From assembly GCF_000019725.1 (NCBI RefSeq), contig NC_010505.1, forward strand, positions 2,793,001 to 2,857,000: a DNA stretch of 64,000 nt. The letters are read 5' to 3'. Positions 51,561 to 61,774 of this stretch are shown here, piece after piece (the stretch's first letter is position 1; the number at the start of each line of letters is the position of its first letter). The notes beneath the pieces are model-generated. The model was not told the DNA's origin and did not search any database. It saw only the letters and a list, made by a program, of their open reading frames with translations. This stretch comes from Methylobacterium radiotolerans JCM 2831. GTDB taxonomy: Bacteria > Pseudomonadota > Alphaproteobacteria > Rhizobiales > Beijerinckiaceae. The translations under genes and the position numbers were made by a program.

Positions 51561-52274
51561 TCAGGTGAGGCTGCCGAGAACGGTGACCTCGGCCTGCCCG
51601 TCCCGCGCCGCCGCCAGGATCGCGGCGTCGGCGATGCCGAGGAACAGGCCGTGCTCGACGACGCCCGGCACGGCCCAGAGGGCGGCGCCGAGGGCCTCCG
51701 GATCGGGAATCGCACCGAGGCGCGCGTCGAGGATGTAATGGCCCCCGTCCGTGACCAGGGGCTTGCCATCGGCCTGGGCGCGCAGCCGGACGTCACCGGA
51801 GCAGCCGGCCCCCGCGACCGCCGCCTCGACGGCGCGGTGCGTGGCCTTGAGGCCGAAGGGATTGACCTCGACCGGGAGCGGGAAGGCGCCGAGCCGCGCC
51901 ACGTGCTTGGCCGCGTCGGCGATCACCACCATGCGGCGGCTCGCGCAGGCGACGATCTTCTCGCGCAGGAGCGCCGCGCCGCCGCCCTTGATCAGGCGGA
52001 GCCGGTCGTCGACCTCGTCGGCGCCGTCGATGGTCAGGTCGAGCTCGGGCTGCTCGTCCAGGGTCGCGAGGCGGATGCCCAGGCTCTCGGCCTGCGCGCG
52101 CGTGGCCTCGGAGGTCGGTACGCCGACGATGTCGAGGCCGGCACGGACGCGCTCGCCGAGGAGCGCCACGAAGGCCGCCGCCGTGGAGCCCGTGCCGAGG
52201 CCGAGCCGCATGCCCGGCTCGACGAGGTCGAGGGCGCGGGCGGCCGCGGCCCGCCGCAGGTCCGGCCCGCTCAC
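51561..52274 (-). CDS. rpiA: Ribose-5-phosphate isomerase A
   Basis: A 237-residue pentose-phosphate enzyme that interconverts ribose-5-P and ribulose-5-P. Motifs: [46 protein letters not shown] and [15 protein letters not shown] start at GTG 52274 ([18 protein letters not shown]), as the upstream part of the longer frame is arginine-rich and unlike the family. Confidence 0.93.
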
Positions 52275-52404
52275 CGGGACACCGCCCGGTCGGCGAGGGT
52301 GAGCGAGGGAGCGCGGGTCATGGGCAGCCGGTCTTTCCGTGAGCGTCGGGCGGCCCGTAGCACGGGACCGGGCCGACCGGAACGCCCGCGCCCGCACGTC
52401 CGCG

Positions 52405-52881
52405 TCACGGGCGGCCGCCCTGTGTCGGGGTGGCGCTGGCGCCGGCGCGACCGGGGGCCGGACCGGTGAGCGGGGTGTCGGACGCGCCCTCGGCGCCGGG
52501 CTTGCCCTGCTGGGTGCAGACGACCTGCTCCTTCTTCACCAGCACGAAGCAGATGCTCATCTCGCCGGTCCGGTAGTTCACGCGGAAGACGCCGGCCTCG
52601 CGGGTGTGCCGGCTCGCGACCAGCCCGTATTCCGACGGGGTCTGCGGCCCGGCGCCCTCCCCCGGCCCGAAGCACACCGTCTGGCCGATGCCGCCCGCCG
52701 ATTCCTGGAGCCCGTACTGGCAGGAGGTCACCTCGCCGGTCACCTTGTCGACCCGGTACATCCGGTTCAGGTCGGTCTGCGGGGCGGGAACGAACTCGAA
52801 GGAGGTCGCGGCCGCCGGCAGGGCTTGCAGCGCGGCGCAGGCGGCCAGGAGCGGCAGCAGGAAGGGCAGGGAGAGTTTCAT
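52405..52881 (-). CDS. Exported protein of unknown function
   Basis: From ATG 52881 it encodes 158 residues. The signal peptide is [20 protein letters not shown] then LPAAA. The mature part has [20 protein letters not shown] and [20 protein letters not shown], two repeats of a YRVDKxTGEMxxC type that suggest a duplicated small beta unit with paired cysteines. The tail is Pro/Ala/Gly-rich. It is divergent from gph. No family is recognised. Confidence 0.7.
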   Translation of the reverse strand: MKLSLPFLLPLLAACAALQALPAAATSFEFVPAPQTDLNRMYRVDKVTGEVTSCQYGLQESAGGIGQTVCFGPGEGAGPQTPSEYGLVASRHTREAGVFRVNYRTGEMSICFVLVKKEQVVCTQQGKPGAEGASDTPLTGPAPGRAGASATPTQGGRP

Positions 52882-53052
52882 CGCGGGTCCCGGGGCTGGT
52901 ACGCGCTGCGTTTGTCCGCGCTTTCGGGCGAGTCTGGGGCGCTCGGTGAGACGATCCGCGCCCCGCCGCACACCGAAGGCTGGCTTGCCCCGGTTCCCCC
53001 ACCCCGATAGCGACGCCGTTCGAGATCCAGCCGAGCCCGGAGCCTGTCCCGC

Positions 53053-53745
53053 ATGTCCACCGAACCGACGCGCAAACCCCCGATCGCCGTGTTCGACCTG
53101 GACGGGACCCTCGCGGAGACCGCGGGCGACCTGATCGGCACCCTGAACGTGCTGATGAAGCGCGAGGGGCTGGCCGAACTGCCCCTCTCGCAGGCGCGCG
53201 GGCTGATCGGCGCCGGTGCCCGGGCGCTGATCCGGCGCGGCTTCGAGGCCGAGGGGCGGCCGCTGTCGCCGGAGGACCACGACCGGCTCTTCGACGCCTT
53301 CATCGCCCATTACGGCGCGCATCTCGCCGACACGTCCCACCTCTTCCCGGGCGTCGTCGAGGCGCTCGACGCCCTCGAGGCGGCCGGCTTCCGGCTCGCG
53401 GTCTGCACCAACAAGTACGAGGGACAGTCGGTCGAGCTGCTGCGCCTCCTCGGGATCGGCCACCGCTTCGCGGCGATCTGCGGCCGGGACACCTTCCCGC
53501 AAGCCAAGCCCGATCCCCGCCACCTGACGGGCACCATCGCCCGCGCCGCCGGTGACCCGGCCCGCGCCGTCATGGTGGGCGATTCCCGGACCGACATCGA
53601 CACCGCCAAGGCCGCCGGCATCCCGGTGGTGGCGGTCACCTTCGGTTACACCGACCGGCCGGTCGCCGAACTCGGCCCCGACCGGGTGATCGAGCACTTC
53701 TCGGAGCTGGTCGAGGCGGTCGGCGCGCTCGTGCCGGCGGCCTGA
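53053..53745 (+). CDS. gph: Phosphoglycolate phosphatase (HAD family)
   Basis: A 230-residue hydrolase. HAD motif I is VFDLDGTLAETAGDL, motif II LAVCTNKYEG, motif III KPDPRHL and motif IV VMVGDSRTDIDTAKAAG. The cap domain is helical. It likely removes the phosphate from 2-phosphoglycolate arising from DNA repair or photorespiration-like side reactions; related HAD substrates are possible. Confidence 0.88.
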   Translation: MSTEPTRKPPIAVFDLDGTLAETAGDLIGTLNVLMKREGLAELPLSQARGLIGAGARALIRRGFEAEGRPLSPEDHDRLFDAFIAHYGAHLADTSHLFPGVVEALDALEAAGFRLAVCTNKYEGQSVELLRLLGIGHRFAAICGRDTFPQAKPDPRHLTGTIARAAGDPARAVMVGDSRTDIDTAKAAGIPVVAVTFGYTDRPVAELGPDRVIEHFSELVEAVGALVPAA

Positions 53746-53749
53746 CCGG

Positions 53750-54904
53750 TCAGCGCAGCCACGCCTTCAGCCGCGCCACCGCCTCGCGGCACTCGGCCTC
53801 CGAGCCCGCGAAGGAGAAGCGGACGTGGTGGTTGCCCACGTCCGGGTCGAAGTCGAGGCCGGGCGTCGACGCGACGTGCGCCTCGTCGAGCATGCGCCGG
53901 CAGAAATCCGCGGCGTCGTTGGTGAGGTTCGAGACGTCTGCGTAGAGGTAGAAGGCGCCGTCTGCCGGGTGCACGCGGCCGAGGCCGAGGCCCGGCAGGG
54001 CGTCCAGCAGGATCGTGCGGTTGCGCGCGTAGCCGTCGCGAACGGCGTCCAGCTCGTCCGTCGCGTCGAAGGCCGCCAGCGCGCCGACCTGCGACAGGTA
54101 GGGCGCCGAGATGTAGAGGTTCTGCGCCAGCCGCTCGATCGGGCGGACCAGCGCCTCCGGCACGACCATCCAGCCGACGCGCCAGCCGGTCATGCAGTGG
54201 TACTTCGAGAACGAGTTGATCACGACGGCGTCGGGGTCGAAGCGCAGCGCCGTGACGGTGGGCTCGCCGTAGCTGAGGCCGTGATAGATCTCGTCGGAGA
54301 TCAGCGGCAGGCCGAGGCCGCGCGCCGCCGCGCAGAGATCCTGCAGGGCGCCCTCCGTGATCACCGTGCCGGACGGGTTGGCCGGGCTCATCACCAGCGC
54401 CCCGGCGACCGGCGCGCGGGCGTGGGTCTCGCGCAGCAAAGCCGCGGTCGGCGCGAAGCGGTCCTCGGCGCGCAGCACCATCGGCGCCGGCACGAGGTCG
54501 AGGGCGGCCAGGATGCTGCGATAGGCCGGATAGCCCGGCTGAGGGACGGCGACCCGGGCGCCGGAATCGAACAGGCTCATGAAGGCGAGCACGAAGCCCG
54601 CCGAGGATCCGGTGGTGATCACCACCCGCTCCGGGCTCACCGCGACGCCGTGCCGCTCCGCGTAGTCCCGGGCGATGCGGGCCCGCAGGGACGGCAGGCC
54701 CAGGGCCTCGGTGTAGGGGACGCGGCCGCTGGCGAGCGCAGCCTGTGCGGCCGCGATCACGGCTCGGGGCGCCGGCGCCGACGGCTGGCCGACCTCCATC
54801 CGCACCACGTCGCTGCCCGCCCGCGCCTTGGCGGCGGCGGCCGCCATGACATCCATCGCGAGGAACGGCTGGACGGCGGCGGCGCGCCGGGAGATCGGGA
54901 TCAT
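53750..54904 (-). CDS. Class I/II PLP-dependent aminotransferase
   Basis: A 384-residue enzyme from ATG 54904. PLP-binding features are VITTGSSAGFVLAFMSLFD, MSPANPSGTVI, and the Schiff-base lysine in VINSFSKYHCMTGWRVGWMV. VRFSFAGSEAECREAV is near the C-terminus. It transfers amino groups between amino and keto acids. The substrate cannot be told, and the neighbouring genes do not indicate it. Confidence 0.9.
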   Translation of the reverse strand: MIPISRRAAAVQPFLAMDVMAAAAAKARAGSDVVRMEVGQPSAPAPRAVIAAAQAALASGRVPYTEALGLPSLRARIARDYAERHGVAVSPERVVITTGSSAGFVLAFMSLFDSGARVAVPQPGYPAYRSILAALDLVPAPMVLRAEDRFAPTAALLRETHARAPVAGALVMSPANPSGTVITEGALQDLCAAARGLGLPLISDEIYHGLSYGEPTVTALRFDPDAVVINSFSKYHCMTGWRVGWMVVPEALVRPIERLAQNLYISAPYLSQVGALAAFDATDELDAVRDGYARNRTILLDALPGLGLGRVHPADGAFYLYADVSNLTNDAADFCRRMLDEAHVASTPGLDFDPDVGNHHVRFSFAGSEAECREAVARLKAWLR

Positions 54905-55190
54905 GGGGTCTGCTCTGCGCCGGACGAAGCTGGCGCCGCGGGGGTTAGACGCTCGCGGCCCCTGCCTCAAGCCGGAGCCGGGTTCGGCCGCGCGTCCCCG
55001 CGACGGCGGGGCCGTCGATCCGCGGAGGCGGCCCCTCGGCTCGGCAGGCGGGGCGGTGCGCGATCGGCGAGCGCTGCCGCACCGCGCGCCGCGGCCACCG
55101 CGGGATTTGACCGGACGCCGCGAAAACGCCTAACCCAGCCCCTACCGCTCGCGCCACGCGCGGGCCGCCCCGCCGCGCAAGCGAGGATCT

Positions 55191-55973
55191 ATGCCCTTCA
55201 TCCGCCCCCTGCCCGCGCTGGTCCTGGCGCTCGGCCTCGTCGCCGTCCCCGCTCTCGCTCAGACCGCGACGCCCCCCGCCGCGCCGTTCACGGACGCGCA
55301 GCGCGCCGGCATCGAGGCGATCGTCAAGGACTACCTGATCAAGCATCCCGAGGTGCTTCAGGAGGCCCTCGCCGAGGCCGAGAAGCAGCAGGCCGAGACG
55401 CAGCGCCTCGCCCAGGCCGCCGCCCTCAAGGAATCGCGCGAGGCCCTCATCAACGGGCCCCACGACGTCGTCGCCGGCAACCCGACGGGCGACGTCACGC
55501 TGGTCGAGTTCTTCGACTACAATTGCGGCTACTGCCGCAAGGCGCTGGGCGACGTCCAGGCGCTGATCAAGTCCGACCCGAAGCTGCGGGTCGTCATCAA
55601 GGACTTCCCGGTGCTCGGCCCGGAATCGCTGGAGGCCAGCCAGGTCGCCGTCGCGGTGCGCCAGCAGCTCAAGGGCGACAAGCTGTTCGAGTTCCACCAG
55701 AAGCTGCTGGAGACCAAGGGCCGCGTGAACGGCGCCCGGGCGATCCAGGTCGCCAAGGACATGGGCGTGGACACCGCCAAGCTGCAGAAGGACATGGCCT
55801 CCCCCGAGGTGAAGGCCGCGCTCAGCGAGAACCGCGGCCTGGGCGACCGCCTGGGCCTCTCGGGCACGCCGGCCTTCATCATCGGCGACGAGGTGATCCC
55901 GGGTGCCGTCGGCGTCGAGCCGATGCGCAAGACCATCGCCGACGTGCGCCAGTGCGGCCACGCCTCCTGCTGA
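55191..55973 (+). CDS. Periplasmic DsbA-family thiol oxidoreductase
   Basis: A 260-residue precursor. The signal peptide is [19 protein letters not shown]. An N-terminal helical extension ([20 protein letters not shown]) is typical of Com1/ScsC-like members. The thioredoxin fold has [15 protein letters not shown] (CxYC active site) and the cis-proline [18 protein letters not shown]. It should act on disulfides in the periplasm. Confidence 0.9.
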   Translation: MPFIRPLPALVLALGLVAVPALAQTATPPAAPFTDAQRAGIEAIVKDYLIKHPEVLQEALAEAEKQQAETQRLAQAAALKESREALINGPHDVVAGNPTGDVTLVEFFDYNCGYCRKALGDVQALIKSDPKLRVVIKDFPVLGPESLEASQVAVAVRQQLKGDKLFEFHQKLLETKGRVNGARAIQVAKDMGVDTAKLQKDMASPEVKAALSENRGLGDRLGLSGTPAFIIGDEVIPGAVGVEPMRKTIADVRQCGHASC

Positions 55974-56130
55974 GCTGACGGAACGGACCGAGGGACCCCG
56001 AAGGCGTTCCGCGCAGCCTTGTCGCGCCGGGGCGCCTTCGTCTAAGAGCCGCCAGCCGCAGGGCCGCGGTGGGGGTCCAGGGCCGAGCCCGGATGGACGC
56101 ACCGATGTGCCGCGAGACGAAGTAGGCCGG

Positions 56131-56604
56131 ATGCCAAAGAACGACGCCATCGATCCCGAGCTCGTGCGCGAGCTCGCCAACCTCGTCACCGAGACCGGCC
56201 TGTCCGAGATCGAGGTCGAGAAGGGCGACCTGCGCATCCGCGTCGCGCGGCGGCTCGAACCCGTGAGCGTGCAGGTCGCGGCGCCGGCCCCGCTCGCGGC
56301 CGTCGCCCCGCCGCCGGCGGCGCCCGCCGCCTCGTCCCCCCTCGCCCCGGCCGAGCCGGCCCGCGCGCAGCCCGGCACCGTGCCCTCGCCGATGGTCGGG
56401 ACCGCCTATCTCCGGCCCTCGCCCGACGCCAAGGCGTTCGTGGACGTCGGCTCGAAGGTCGAGGTCGGCGACAAGCTGCTGCTGATCGAGGCGATGAAGA
56501 CCTTCAACGAGATCGTGGCCCCCCGCGCCGGCACGATCAGCGCCATCTTCGTCGAGGACGGTCAGCCGGTCGAGTTCGGCGAGGCCCTGCTCGTCATCAC
56601 CTAG
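56131..56604 (+). CDS. accB: Biotin carboxyl carrier protein of acetyl-CoA carboxylase
   Basis: A 157-residue protein from ATG 56131. The N-terminal part is [20 protein letters not shown], a Pro/Ala linker follows at about 52-88, and the biotinyl domain has [20 protein letters not shown] and the biotin-attachment lysine in [12 protein letters not shown]. It carries CO2 between biotin carboxylase and transcarboxylase. accC follows after 104 bp. Confidence 0.94.
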   Translation: MPKNDAIDPELVRELANLVTETGLSEIEVEKGDLRIRVARRLEPVSVQVAAPAPLAAVAPPPAAPAASSPLAPAEPARAQPGTVPSPMVGTAYLRPSPDAKAFVDVGSKVEVGDKLLLIEAMKTFNEIVAPRAGTISAIFVEDGQPVEFGEALLVIT

Positions 56605-56708
56605 GACGTCCGCCGGGCGCTCGCCGCCCAGTCCCGGACGACGCCGCAACACGAGAGGATAGAGCATCCTGCGCGGTCCGGGATCGCCAGGACGCCCTAA
56701 CGGGTCCG

Positions 56709-58061
56709 ATGTTCGACAAGATCCTGATCGCGAACCGCGGCGAGATCGCCCTGCGCATCCTGCGGGCGGCGAAGGAGCTCGGGATCGCCACCGTGGCGGT
56801 CCACTCCACAGCCGACGCCGACGCCATGCACGTGCGCCTCGCCGACGAGAGCGTCTGCATCGGGCCGCCGGCCGCCCGCGACAGCTACCTCAACATCCCG
56901 TCGATCATCGCGGCCTGCGAGATCACCGGGGCCGATGCCGTGCATCCCGGCTACGGCTTCCTGTCGGAAAATGCCCGCTTCGCCGAGGTGCTGGCCCACC
57001 ACCAGATCGGCTTCATCGGCCCCAAGGCGCAGCACATCCGCACCATGGGCGACAAGATCGAGGCGAAGCGCACGGCGCTGAAGCTCGGCATCCCCTGCGT
57101 GCCGGGCTCCGAGGGCGGGGTCGAGGACGCCGACACCGCCAAGCGCGTGGCCGCCGAGATCGGCTACCCCGTCCTCGTCAAGGCGGCGGCGGGCGGCGGC
57201 GGCCGCGGCATGAAGGTGGCGCGTTCCGAGGCCGAGCTGGAGCAGGCGATCGGCATGGCCAAGTCCGAGGCGAAGGCCGCCTTCGGGGACGACGCGGTCT
57301 ATCTCGAGAAGTACCTGGAGAAGCCGCGCCACATCGAGGTCCAGGTGCTCGGCGACGGCCGCGGCGGTGCCGTGCACCTCGCCGAGCGCGACTGCTCCCT
57401 CCAGCGCCGCCACCAGAAGGTCTGGGAGGAAGGCGGCTCGCCGGCGCTCAACGAGTCGATGCGCGCCGAGATCGGCGGCATCTGCGCCAACGCGATGAAG
57501 GAGCTCGGCTATCTGGGCGCCGGCACGATCGAGTTCCTCTACGAGGACGGGCGGTTCTACTTCATCGAGATGAATACCCGTATCCAGGTCGAGCATCCGG
57601 TCACCGAGATGATCACCGGGATCGACCTCGTCATCGAGCAGATCCAGGTCGCCTCGGGCGGCCCGCTCTCGGTGAGCCAGGCGGACATCAAGGTCGAGGG
57701 CCACGCCATCGAGTGCCGGATCAACGCCGAGCACCCGGAGACCTTCCGGCCCTCGCCCGGCGAGATCACCCACTACCACACGCCCGGCGGCCTCGGCGTC
57801 CGGGTCGATTCGGCGGCGTTCCAGGGCTACCGCATCCCGCCGAACTACGATTCGCTCATCGGCAAGCTGATCGTCCACGGCCGGACCCGCAACGAGTGCC
57901 TCATGCGTCTGCGCCGGGCCCTGGACGAGTTCGTCATCGACGGGATCGACACGACGCTGCCGCTGTTCCGGACCCTGGTCCGTAACCCGGACGTGCAGAA
58001 CGGCCTTTACGACATCCACTGGCTGGAGCATTTCCTGGAAGACGGCGGCATGAAAGCCTGA
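56709..58061 (+). CDS. accC: Biotin carboxylase subunit of acetyl-CoA carboxylase
   Basis: A 450-residue ATP-grasp enzyme that carboxylates the biotin of AccB. It starts [20 protein letters not shown]. Key parts are [17 protein letters not shown], the ATP-binding loop [31 protein letters not shown] and [20 protein letters not shown]. Length matches the bacterial subunit. Confidence 0.96.
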   Translation: MFDKILIANRGEIALRILRAAKELGIATVAVHSTADADAMHVRLADESVCIGPPAARDSYLNIPSIIAACEITGADAVHPGYGFLSENARFAEVLAHHQIGFIGPKAQHIRTMGDKIEAKRTALKLGIPCVPGSEGGVEDADTAKRVAAEIGYPVLVKAAAGGGGRGMKVARSEAELEQAIGMAKSEAKAAFGDDAVYLEKYLEKPRHIEVQVLGDGRGGAVHLAERDCSLQRRHQKVWEEGGSPALNESMRAEIGGICANAMKELGYLGAGTIEFLYEDGRFYFIEMNTRIQVEHPVTEMITGIDLVIEQIQVASGGPLSVSQADIKVEGHAIECRINAEHPETFRPSPGEITHYHTPGGLGVRVDSAAFQGYRIPPNYDSLIGKLIVHGRTRNECLMRLRRALDEFVIDGIDTTLPLFRTLVRNPDVQNGLYDIHWLEHFLEDGGMKA

Positions 58062-58140
58062 CCGGAACCGGGCGGGGCTGCGGCGAGAGCGGCGCGCGCG
58101 GGATCTGGTCTTCGCGCCGGCCGCGCGCGACATTCACGGC

Positions 58141-58824
58141 ATGCACGACACCGCCCGCGTGGACATCACCCCCGAGATCCTGCTGAAGGCCTACGCGGCG
58201 GGCATCTTCCCGATGGCGGAGGATGCCGACGACCCCACGCTCTACTGGGTCGAGCCCAAGGCGCGCGGGGTTCTCCCCCTCGACGCGTTCCGCGTTCCCC
58301 GGCGCCTCGCCCGGACGGTGCGGTCCGACCAGTTCGTGGTCCGCTGCGACACCGATTTCGACGGCGTGATCGACGGCTGCGCCGCGCCCCGCCGGGACAG
58401 CGAGCGCACCTGGATCAACGGGCGGATCCGCGAACTCTACGGTGCCCTGTTCGACATCGGCCACGTCCACACGGTCGAGGTCTACGCGGGCGCCGACGGC
58501 CGGCTCGTCGGCGGCCTCTACGGCGTCTCGCTGGGGGCCGCCTTCTTCGGCGAGAGCATGTTCCACGAGGTCCGCGACGCCTCGAAGGTCGCCCTCGTCC
58601 ACCTGATGGCCCGCCTGCGCGCCGGGGGCTACCGGCTCGCCGATACTCAGTTCGTCACCGAACACCTGACGCAGTTCGGCGCCGAGGAGGTGCCGCGGCA
58701 CGTCTACAAGCGTCGCCTCGCCGACGCCCTGGATCAGGTCGCCGATTGGGGCGTCTGGCCCGGAGACGGCTCGGTGCCGGGCGCGCAGGTCCTCGCGGCG
58801 CTCGAAGCGCCGGATGCCCGCTAG
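58141..58824 (+). CDS. aat: Leucyl/phenylalanyl-tRNA--protein transferase
   Basis: A 227-residue enzyme of the N-degron pathway, adding Leu or Phe to proteins with N-terminal Arg or Lys. Signatures are [51 protein letters not shown] and [20 protein letters not shown]. Location after accBC is common in alphaproteobacteria. Confidence 0.94.
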   Translation: MHDTARVDITPEILLKAYAAGIFPMAEDADDPTLYWVEPKARGVLPLDAFRVPRRLARTVRSDQFVVRCDTDFDGVIDGCAAPRRDSERTWINGRIRELYGALFDIGHVHTVEVYAGADGRLVGGLYGVSLGAAFFGESMFHEVRDASKVALVHLMARLRAGGYRLADTQFVTEHLTQFGAEEVPRHVYKRRLADALDQVADWGVWPGDGSVPGAQVLAALEAPDAR

Positions 58825-58848
58825 GGCCGCGACCGGCGCGAGCCGGCC

Positions 58849-59214
58849 CTAGCGCCGACGCCGGTGGCGGTAGCCGGTCGAGAACGAGGCGTATTGCCGG
58901 CCGCGCACGGACCGGTAGCGCCGCCGGCGGCCGGTGCTGGCCTCGACCGCCTCGTCCACCTGCGGGATCGGCTCGGCCATGGCGGCCGCGGGCGTGGCCG
59001 CCGCGGCGACCGTCGTGTCGGCCGAGGCGTAGCCGCCGGCGACGTTCTTGGCCGCCGGGCCGAACATGGCGAGACACTGGTTGTAGGCGAGGTCGTTCTT
59101 GAGGCGCTCGCATTCGCCGATGGAGCGCGGTGTCCCCTGCGCCAGGGCCGGAACGGGCGCGAGCAGCACGACGAGGGCAGCCAGCGGCTTGAGGCAGAGA
59201 GTCGGGCGGTGCAC
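58849..59214 (-). CDS. Small exported protein with basic C-terminus
   Basis: With GTG 59214 it encodes 121 residues: signal-like start LKPLAALVVLLAPVPALAQG, then SIGECERLKNDLAYNQCLAM, with two cysteines that may pair, an Ala-rich linker, and an Arg-rich end (RRRRYRSVRGRQYASF). No good ribosome site precedes this GTG, so the start is uncertain; the signal peptide argues for it. Function is unknown. Confidence 0.6.
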   Translation of the reverse strand: MHRPTLCLKPLAALVVLLAPVPALAQGTPRSIGECERLKNDLAYNQCLAMFGPAAKNVAGGYASADTTVAAAATPAAAMAEPIPQVDEAVEASTGRRRRYRSVRGRQYASFSTGYRHRRRR

Positions 59215-59279
59215 GGAGGGGTCTCGAGCGGGGACGGCAGGCTTGTGATCCCCGAGTGCGGCAAAATCGAGGGTTGGAC

Positions 59280-59486
59280 TCAGCGATCGGGCCGCTCCAT
59301 CCACCGGATCAGCGGCATCAGCGGGAAGATCCACGCGATGCCGAGAATCGAGTAGATCACCGCCTGCACCGCCGCCGGCGTCTCGGAGATGCGGCTATCG
59401 GCCAGGGTCATCGCCAGGGGGCCGTACAGGCAGACGAAGACCAGGATGGCGAGGGTGCCGATCAGGGTCCGGGTGCGGCGGCGCAT
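59280..59486 (-). CDS. DUF2842 small membrane protein
   Basis: From ATG 59486 it encodes 68 residues with two membrane helices (IGTLAILVFVCLYGPLAMTL and AVIYSILGIAWIFPLMPLIR) and a short charged end. The sequence pattern, with WxxPLMPLIRWM, fits the alphaproteobacterial DUF2842 family of unknown role, often found beside ctaA-like genes. Confidence 0.8.
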   Translation of the reverse strand: MRRRTRTLIGTLAILVFVCLYGPLAMTLADSRISETPAAVQAVIYSILGIAWIFPLMPLIRWMERPDR

Positions 59487-59695
59487 GGTTGACTTCCTGG
59501 GCCGCGCCTTCGGACTGGGCCGCTGGCCTGGCGGCCGGCGCTGCGGGCGCGGACAGGCGACGGCTACCGCTCCGGGATCCGGTTGGCAACGCGCCCGCTG
59601 ACGCGGGCTGCGGCGCCGGCGCCGTTGCTGGTCGTTCGGACATCCCCTAACCCGGGTCAGGCGGGCGCATCCTGGCATCCGCGGAAGGGACGTGC

Positions 59696-60799
59696 ATGGA
59701 CATGAGTGGCGCGGGCGACCGGCGGTCGGGGGCGGTGCGGACCTGGCTCTACGTGGTCGCGGCCCTGGTGGTCGCCATGGTGGCGGTCGGCGGCGCGACG
59801 CGGCTGACCGGGTCCGGCCTGTCGATCACCGAGTGGCGCCCCGTCACGGGCGCGATCCCGCCGCTCACCGAGGCCGACTGGGCGGCCGAGTTCGCCAAGT
59901 ACAGGGACACGCCGCAATACAACATCCTCAACCAGGGGATGGGATTGTCGGCGTTCAAGGTGCTGTACGGCTGGGAATGGGGCCATCGCCTGCTCGGCCG
60001 CGTGATCGGCCTCGTGTTCTTCCTGCCGCTGATCCTGTTCTGGTGGCAGGGCCGCATCAGCCGGCGGCTCGGTCTCGGCCTGCTCGGCCTCGGCCTGCTC
60101 GGCGGCCTCCAGGGCGCCATCGGCTGGATCATGGTCGCCTCGGGCCTTCAGCCCGGCATGACGGCCGTGGCGCCGCTCAAGCTCGCCCTGCACCTCACCA
60201 CCGCGAGCCTCATCCTGGCCGGCCTGGTCTGGCTGGCCGCGGGCGAGCGCCGCGGCGTCCTTGCGCCGGCCCCGGCACGGCTGCGGGCTACCGCCCTGCT
60301 GCTGCCGATCCTGGTCCTGGTGCAGATCTTCCTCGGCGGCCTCGTCGCCGGCTCGCATGCCGGCCTCGTCTACAACACCTGGCCGACCATGGACGGCCAG
60401 CTCGTCCCGCCGCTGGACAGCCTCTTCGCGATCCGGCCGTGGATCGAGAACTTCGTGGACAACCACGCCCTCGTTCAGTTCGACCATCGGGTGACGGCCT
60501 ACCTCGTGTTCGTCGTGGCGGTTCTGCACGCCGTCGATGCCCGGCTCACCGGCCCGAAGAGCGCGGCCGGGCGGGCCGCGGGCGTCGTGATCCTCGTCCT
60601 CGCCCAGATGGCGCTGGGGATCGCGACGCTTCTCCTCGCCGTCCCCCTCTGGGCGGCGCTCGCGCATCAGGTGCTCGCCATGGCGGTGCTGACGATGGCC
60701 ACCGTCCATGCCCGGCTCAGCCGCGGGTTCGGCCTGGTCGAGCCCGCCGCCGCCGAGCCGCCGCTGGGGTTCGAGGGTCTGGCCGGAGGCCGGATCTAG
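59696..60799 (+). CDS. ctaA: Heme A synthase (COX15/CtaA)
   Basis: A 367-residue inner-membrane enzyme oxidising heme O to heme A for cytochrome oxidase. About eight helices are evident. Conserved histidines appear in YGWEWGHRLLGRVIG, LKLALHLTTASLILA, VQFDHRVTAYLVFV and AALAHQVLAMAVL. TGSGLSITEWRPVTGAIPPL near the start is diagnostic. ATG 59702 is an alternative start. A strong terminator follows. Confidence 0.95.
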   Translation: MDMSGAGDRRSGAVRTWLYVVAALVVAMVAVGGATRLTGSGLSITEWRPVTGAIPPLTEADWAAEFAKYRDTPQYNILNQGMGLSAFKVLYGWEWGHRLLGRVIGLVFFLPLILFWWQGRISRRLGLGLLGLGLLGGLQGAIGWIMVASGLQPGMTAVAPLKLALHLTTASLILAGLVWLAAGERRGVLAPAPARLRATALLLPILVLVQIFLGGLVAGSHAGLVYNTWPTMDGQLVPPLDSLFAIRPWIENFVDNHALVQFDHRVTAYLVFVVAVLHAVDARLTGPKSAAGRAAGVVILVLAQMALGIATLLLAVPLWAALAHQVLAMAVLTMATVHARLSRGFGLVEPAAAEPPLGFEGLAGGRI

Positions 60800-60803
60800 G
60801 CTT

Positions 60804-60845
60804 TCGTGCGGTGCAGCGGTCTCGCTGCGCCGCACGAGACTTTTA
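60804..60845 (+). terminator. Intrinsic terminator after ctaA
   Basis: TCGTGCGG and GCAGCG pair with CGCTGC and CCGCACGA around GTCT, followed by GACTTTTA. Near-perfect long stem with a T-run, 5 nt after the ctaA stop. Confidence 0.88.
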
Positions 60846-60949
60846 CCGCTTTCAGTGGAACCTTGGGATAACTCCCCATCAGCAATCTGCACATGGAACG
60901 ACCAAGACTTCTCAAGCTTTAAGCTGCACGCGTTGCAGGAGGCTTCAAG

Positions 60950-61633
60950 ATGTCTCTCGCGGAGGATGGTCGACCGCTCTCCCTGACCTGGCACTACACG
61001 CCGCGGGAGATCATGGCGGATGGCGTGATCCACGGTCTCGGCGTGCTGCTCGGCTTCGCCGGTGCTGTGGCCCTGGTGGCGACCGCGGTCACGGCGCATC
61101 TCGGGCTCGGCGAGCGGGCGGCGGTGGTCGTCTACGCCACGGCCCTCGTCCTGATGCTCGGCGTCTCAGCCCTCTACAATCTCTATCCGGTCAGCCCGCG
61201 CAAATGGCTCCTGCGCCGCGCCGACCACGCCCTGATCTACCTGATGATCGCCGGGACCTACACGCCGCTGGTCGCCCTCGTGGGATCGGGGCCGCGGGCC
61301 TACGCCCTCTTGGCGATGATCTGGCTGGTGGCGCTGATCGGGATCGCGGTGAAGCTCTTCCTGCCGGGCCGGTTCGACCGCCTGTCGATCGGGCTCTACC
61401 TGATGCTCGGCTGGAGCGGGCTGTTCGCCTACGAGTCGGTGATCGCGGCGCTTCAGCCCACGGCCCTGTGGCTGCTCGGCATCGGCGGGGCGCTCTACTC
61501 GATCGGCGTCGTGTTCCACGTCTGGCGGACCCTGCCCTTCCAGAACGCGATCTGGCACGGCTTCGTCCTCGCCGCCACGGCCTGCCATTACGGGACGATC
61601 TGGGCCAGCCTGAACGGCTCGCCGATGACCTAG
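60950..61633 (+). CDS. Hemolysin III / PAQR-family membrane protein
   Basis: A 227-residue protein with seven membrane helices. Family motifs: MADGVIHGLGVLLG (start of TM1), LGVSALYNLYPVSP, RADHALIYLMIAGTYTPLVA and the final WHGFVLAATACHYGTIW; Ser, Asp and His residues of the predicted metal site are present. The family name derives from a Bacillus protein, and the bacterial function is unclear, perhaps lipid hydrolysis or membrane homeostasis. Confidence 0.9.
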   Translation: MSLAEDGRPLSLTWHYTPREIMADGVIHGLGVLLGFAGAVALVATAVTAHLGLGERAAVVVYATALVLMLGVSALYNLYPVSPRKWLLRRADHALIYLMIAGTYTPLVALVGSGPRAYALLAMIWLVALIGIAVKLFLPGRFDRLSIGLYLMLGWSGLFAYESVIAALQPTALWLLGIGGALYSIGVVFHVWRTLPFQNAIWHGFVLAATACHYGTIWASLNGSPMT

Positions 61634-61774
61634 CGTCGCAATCGATTGCGACGTCGCGCGTAAAACTCCGGTTACCGTTCCGCTGAAAAGGTCGAGCGCG
61701 GGCGACCTGCTTTAAGTTTCCCGCGACCGCGGGTGCACCACAACTCGGGGACTGATATTCCCGGGAGCTGGACC

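Noticed and set aside
60850..60949. EcfG-type (GGAAC ... CGTT) stress promoter before the hemolysin III gene
   Set aside because: Two GGAAC boxes occur, but neither has CGTT at the required 16-17 nt spacing.
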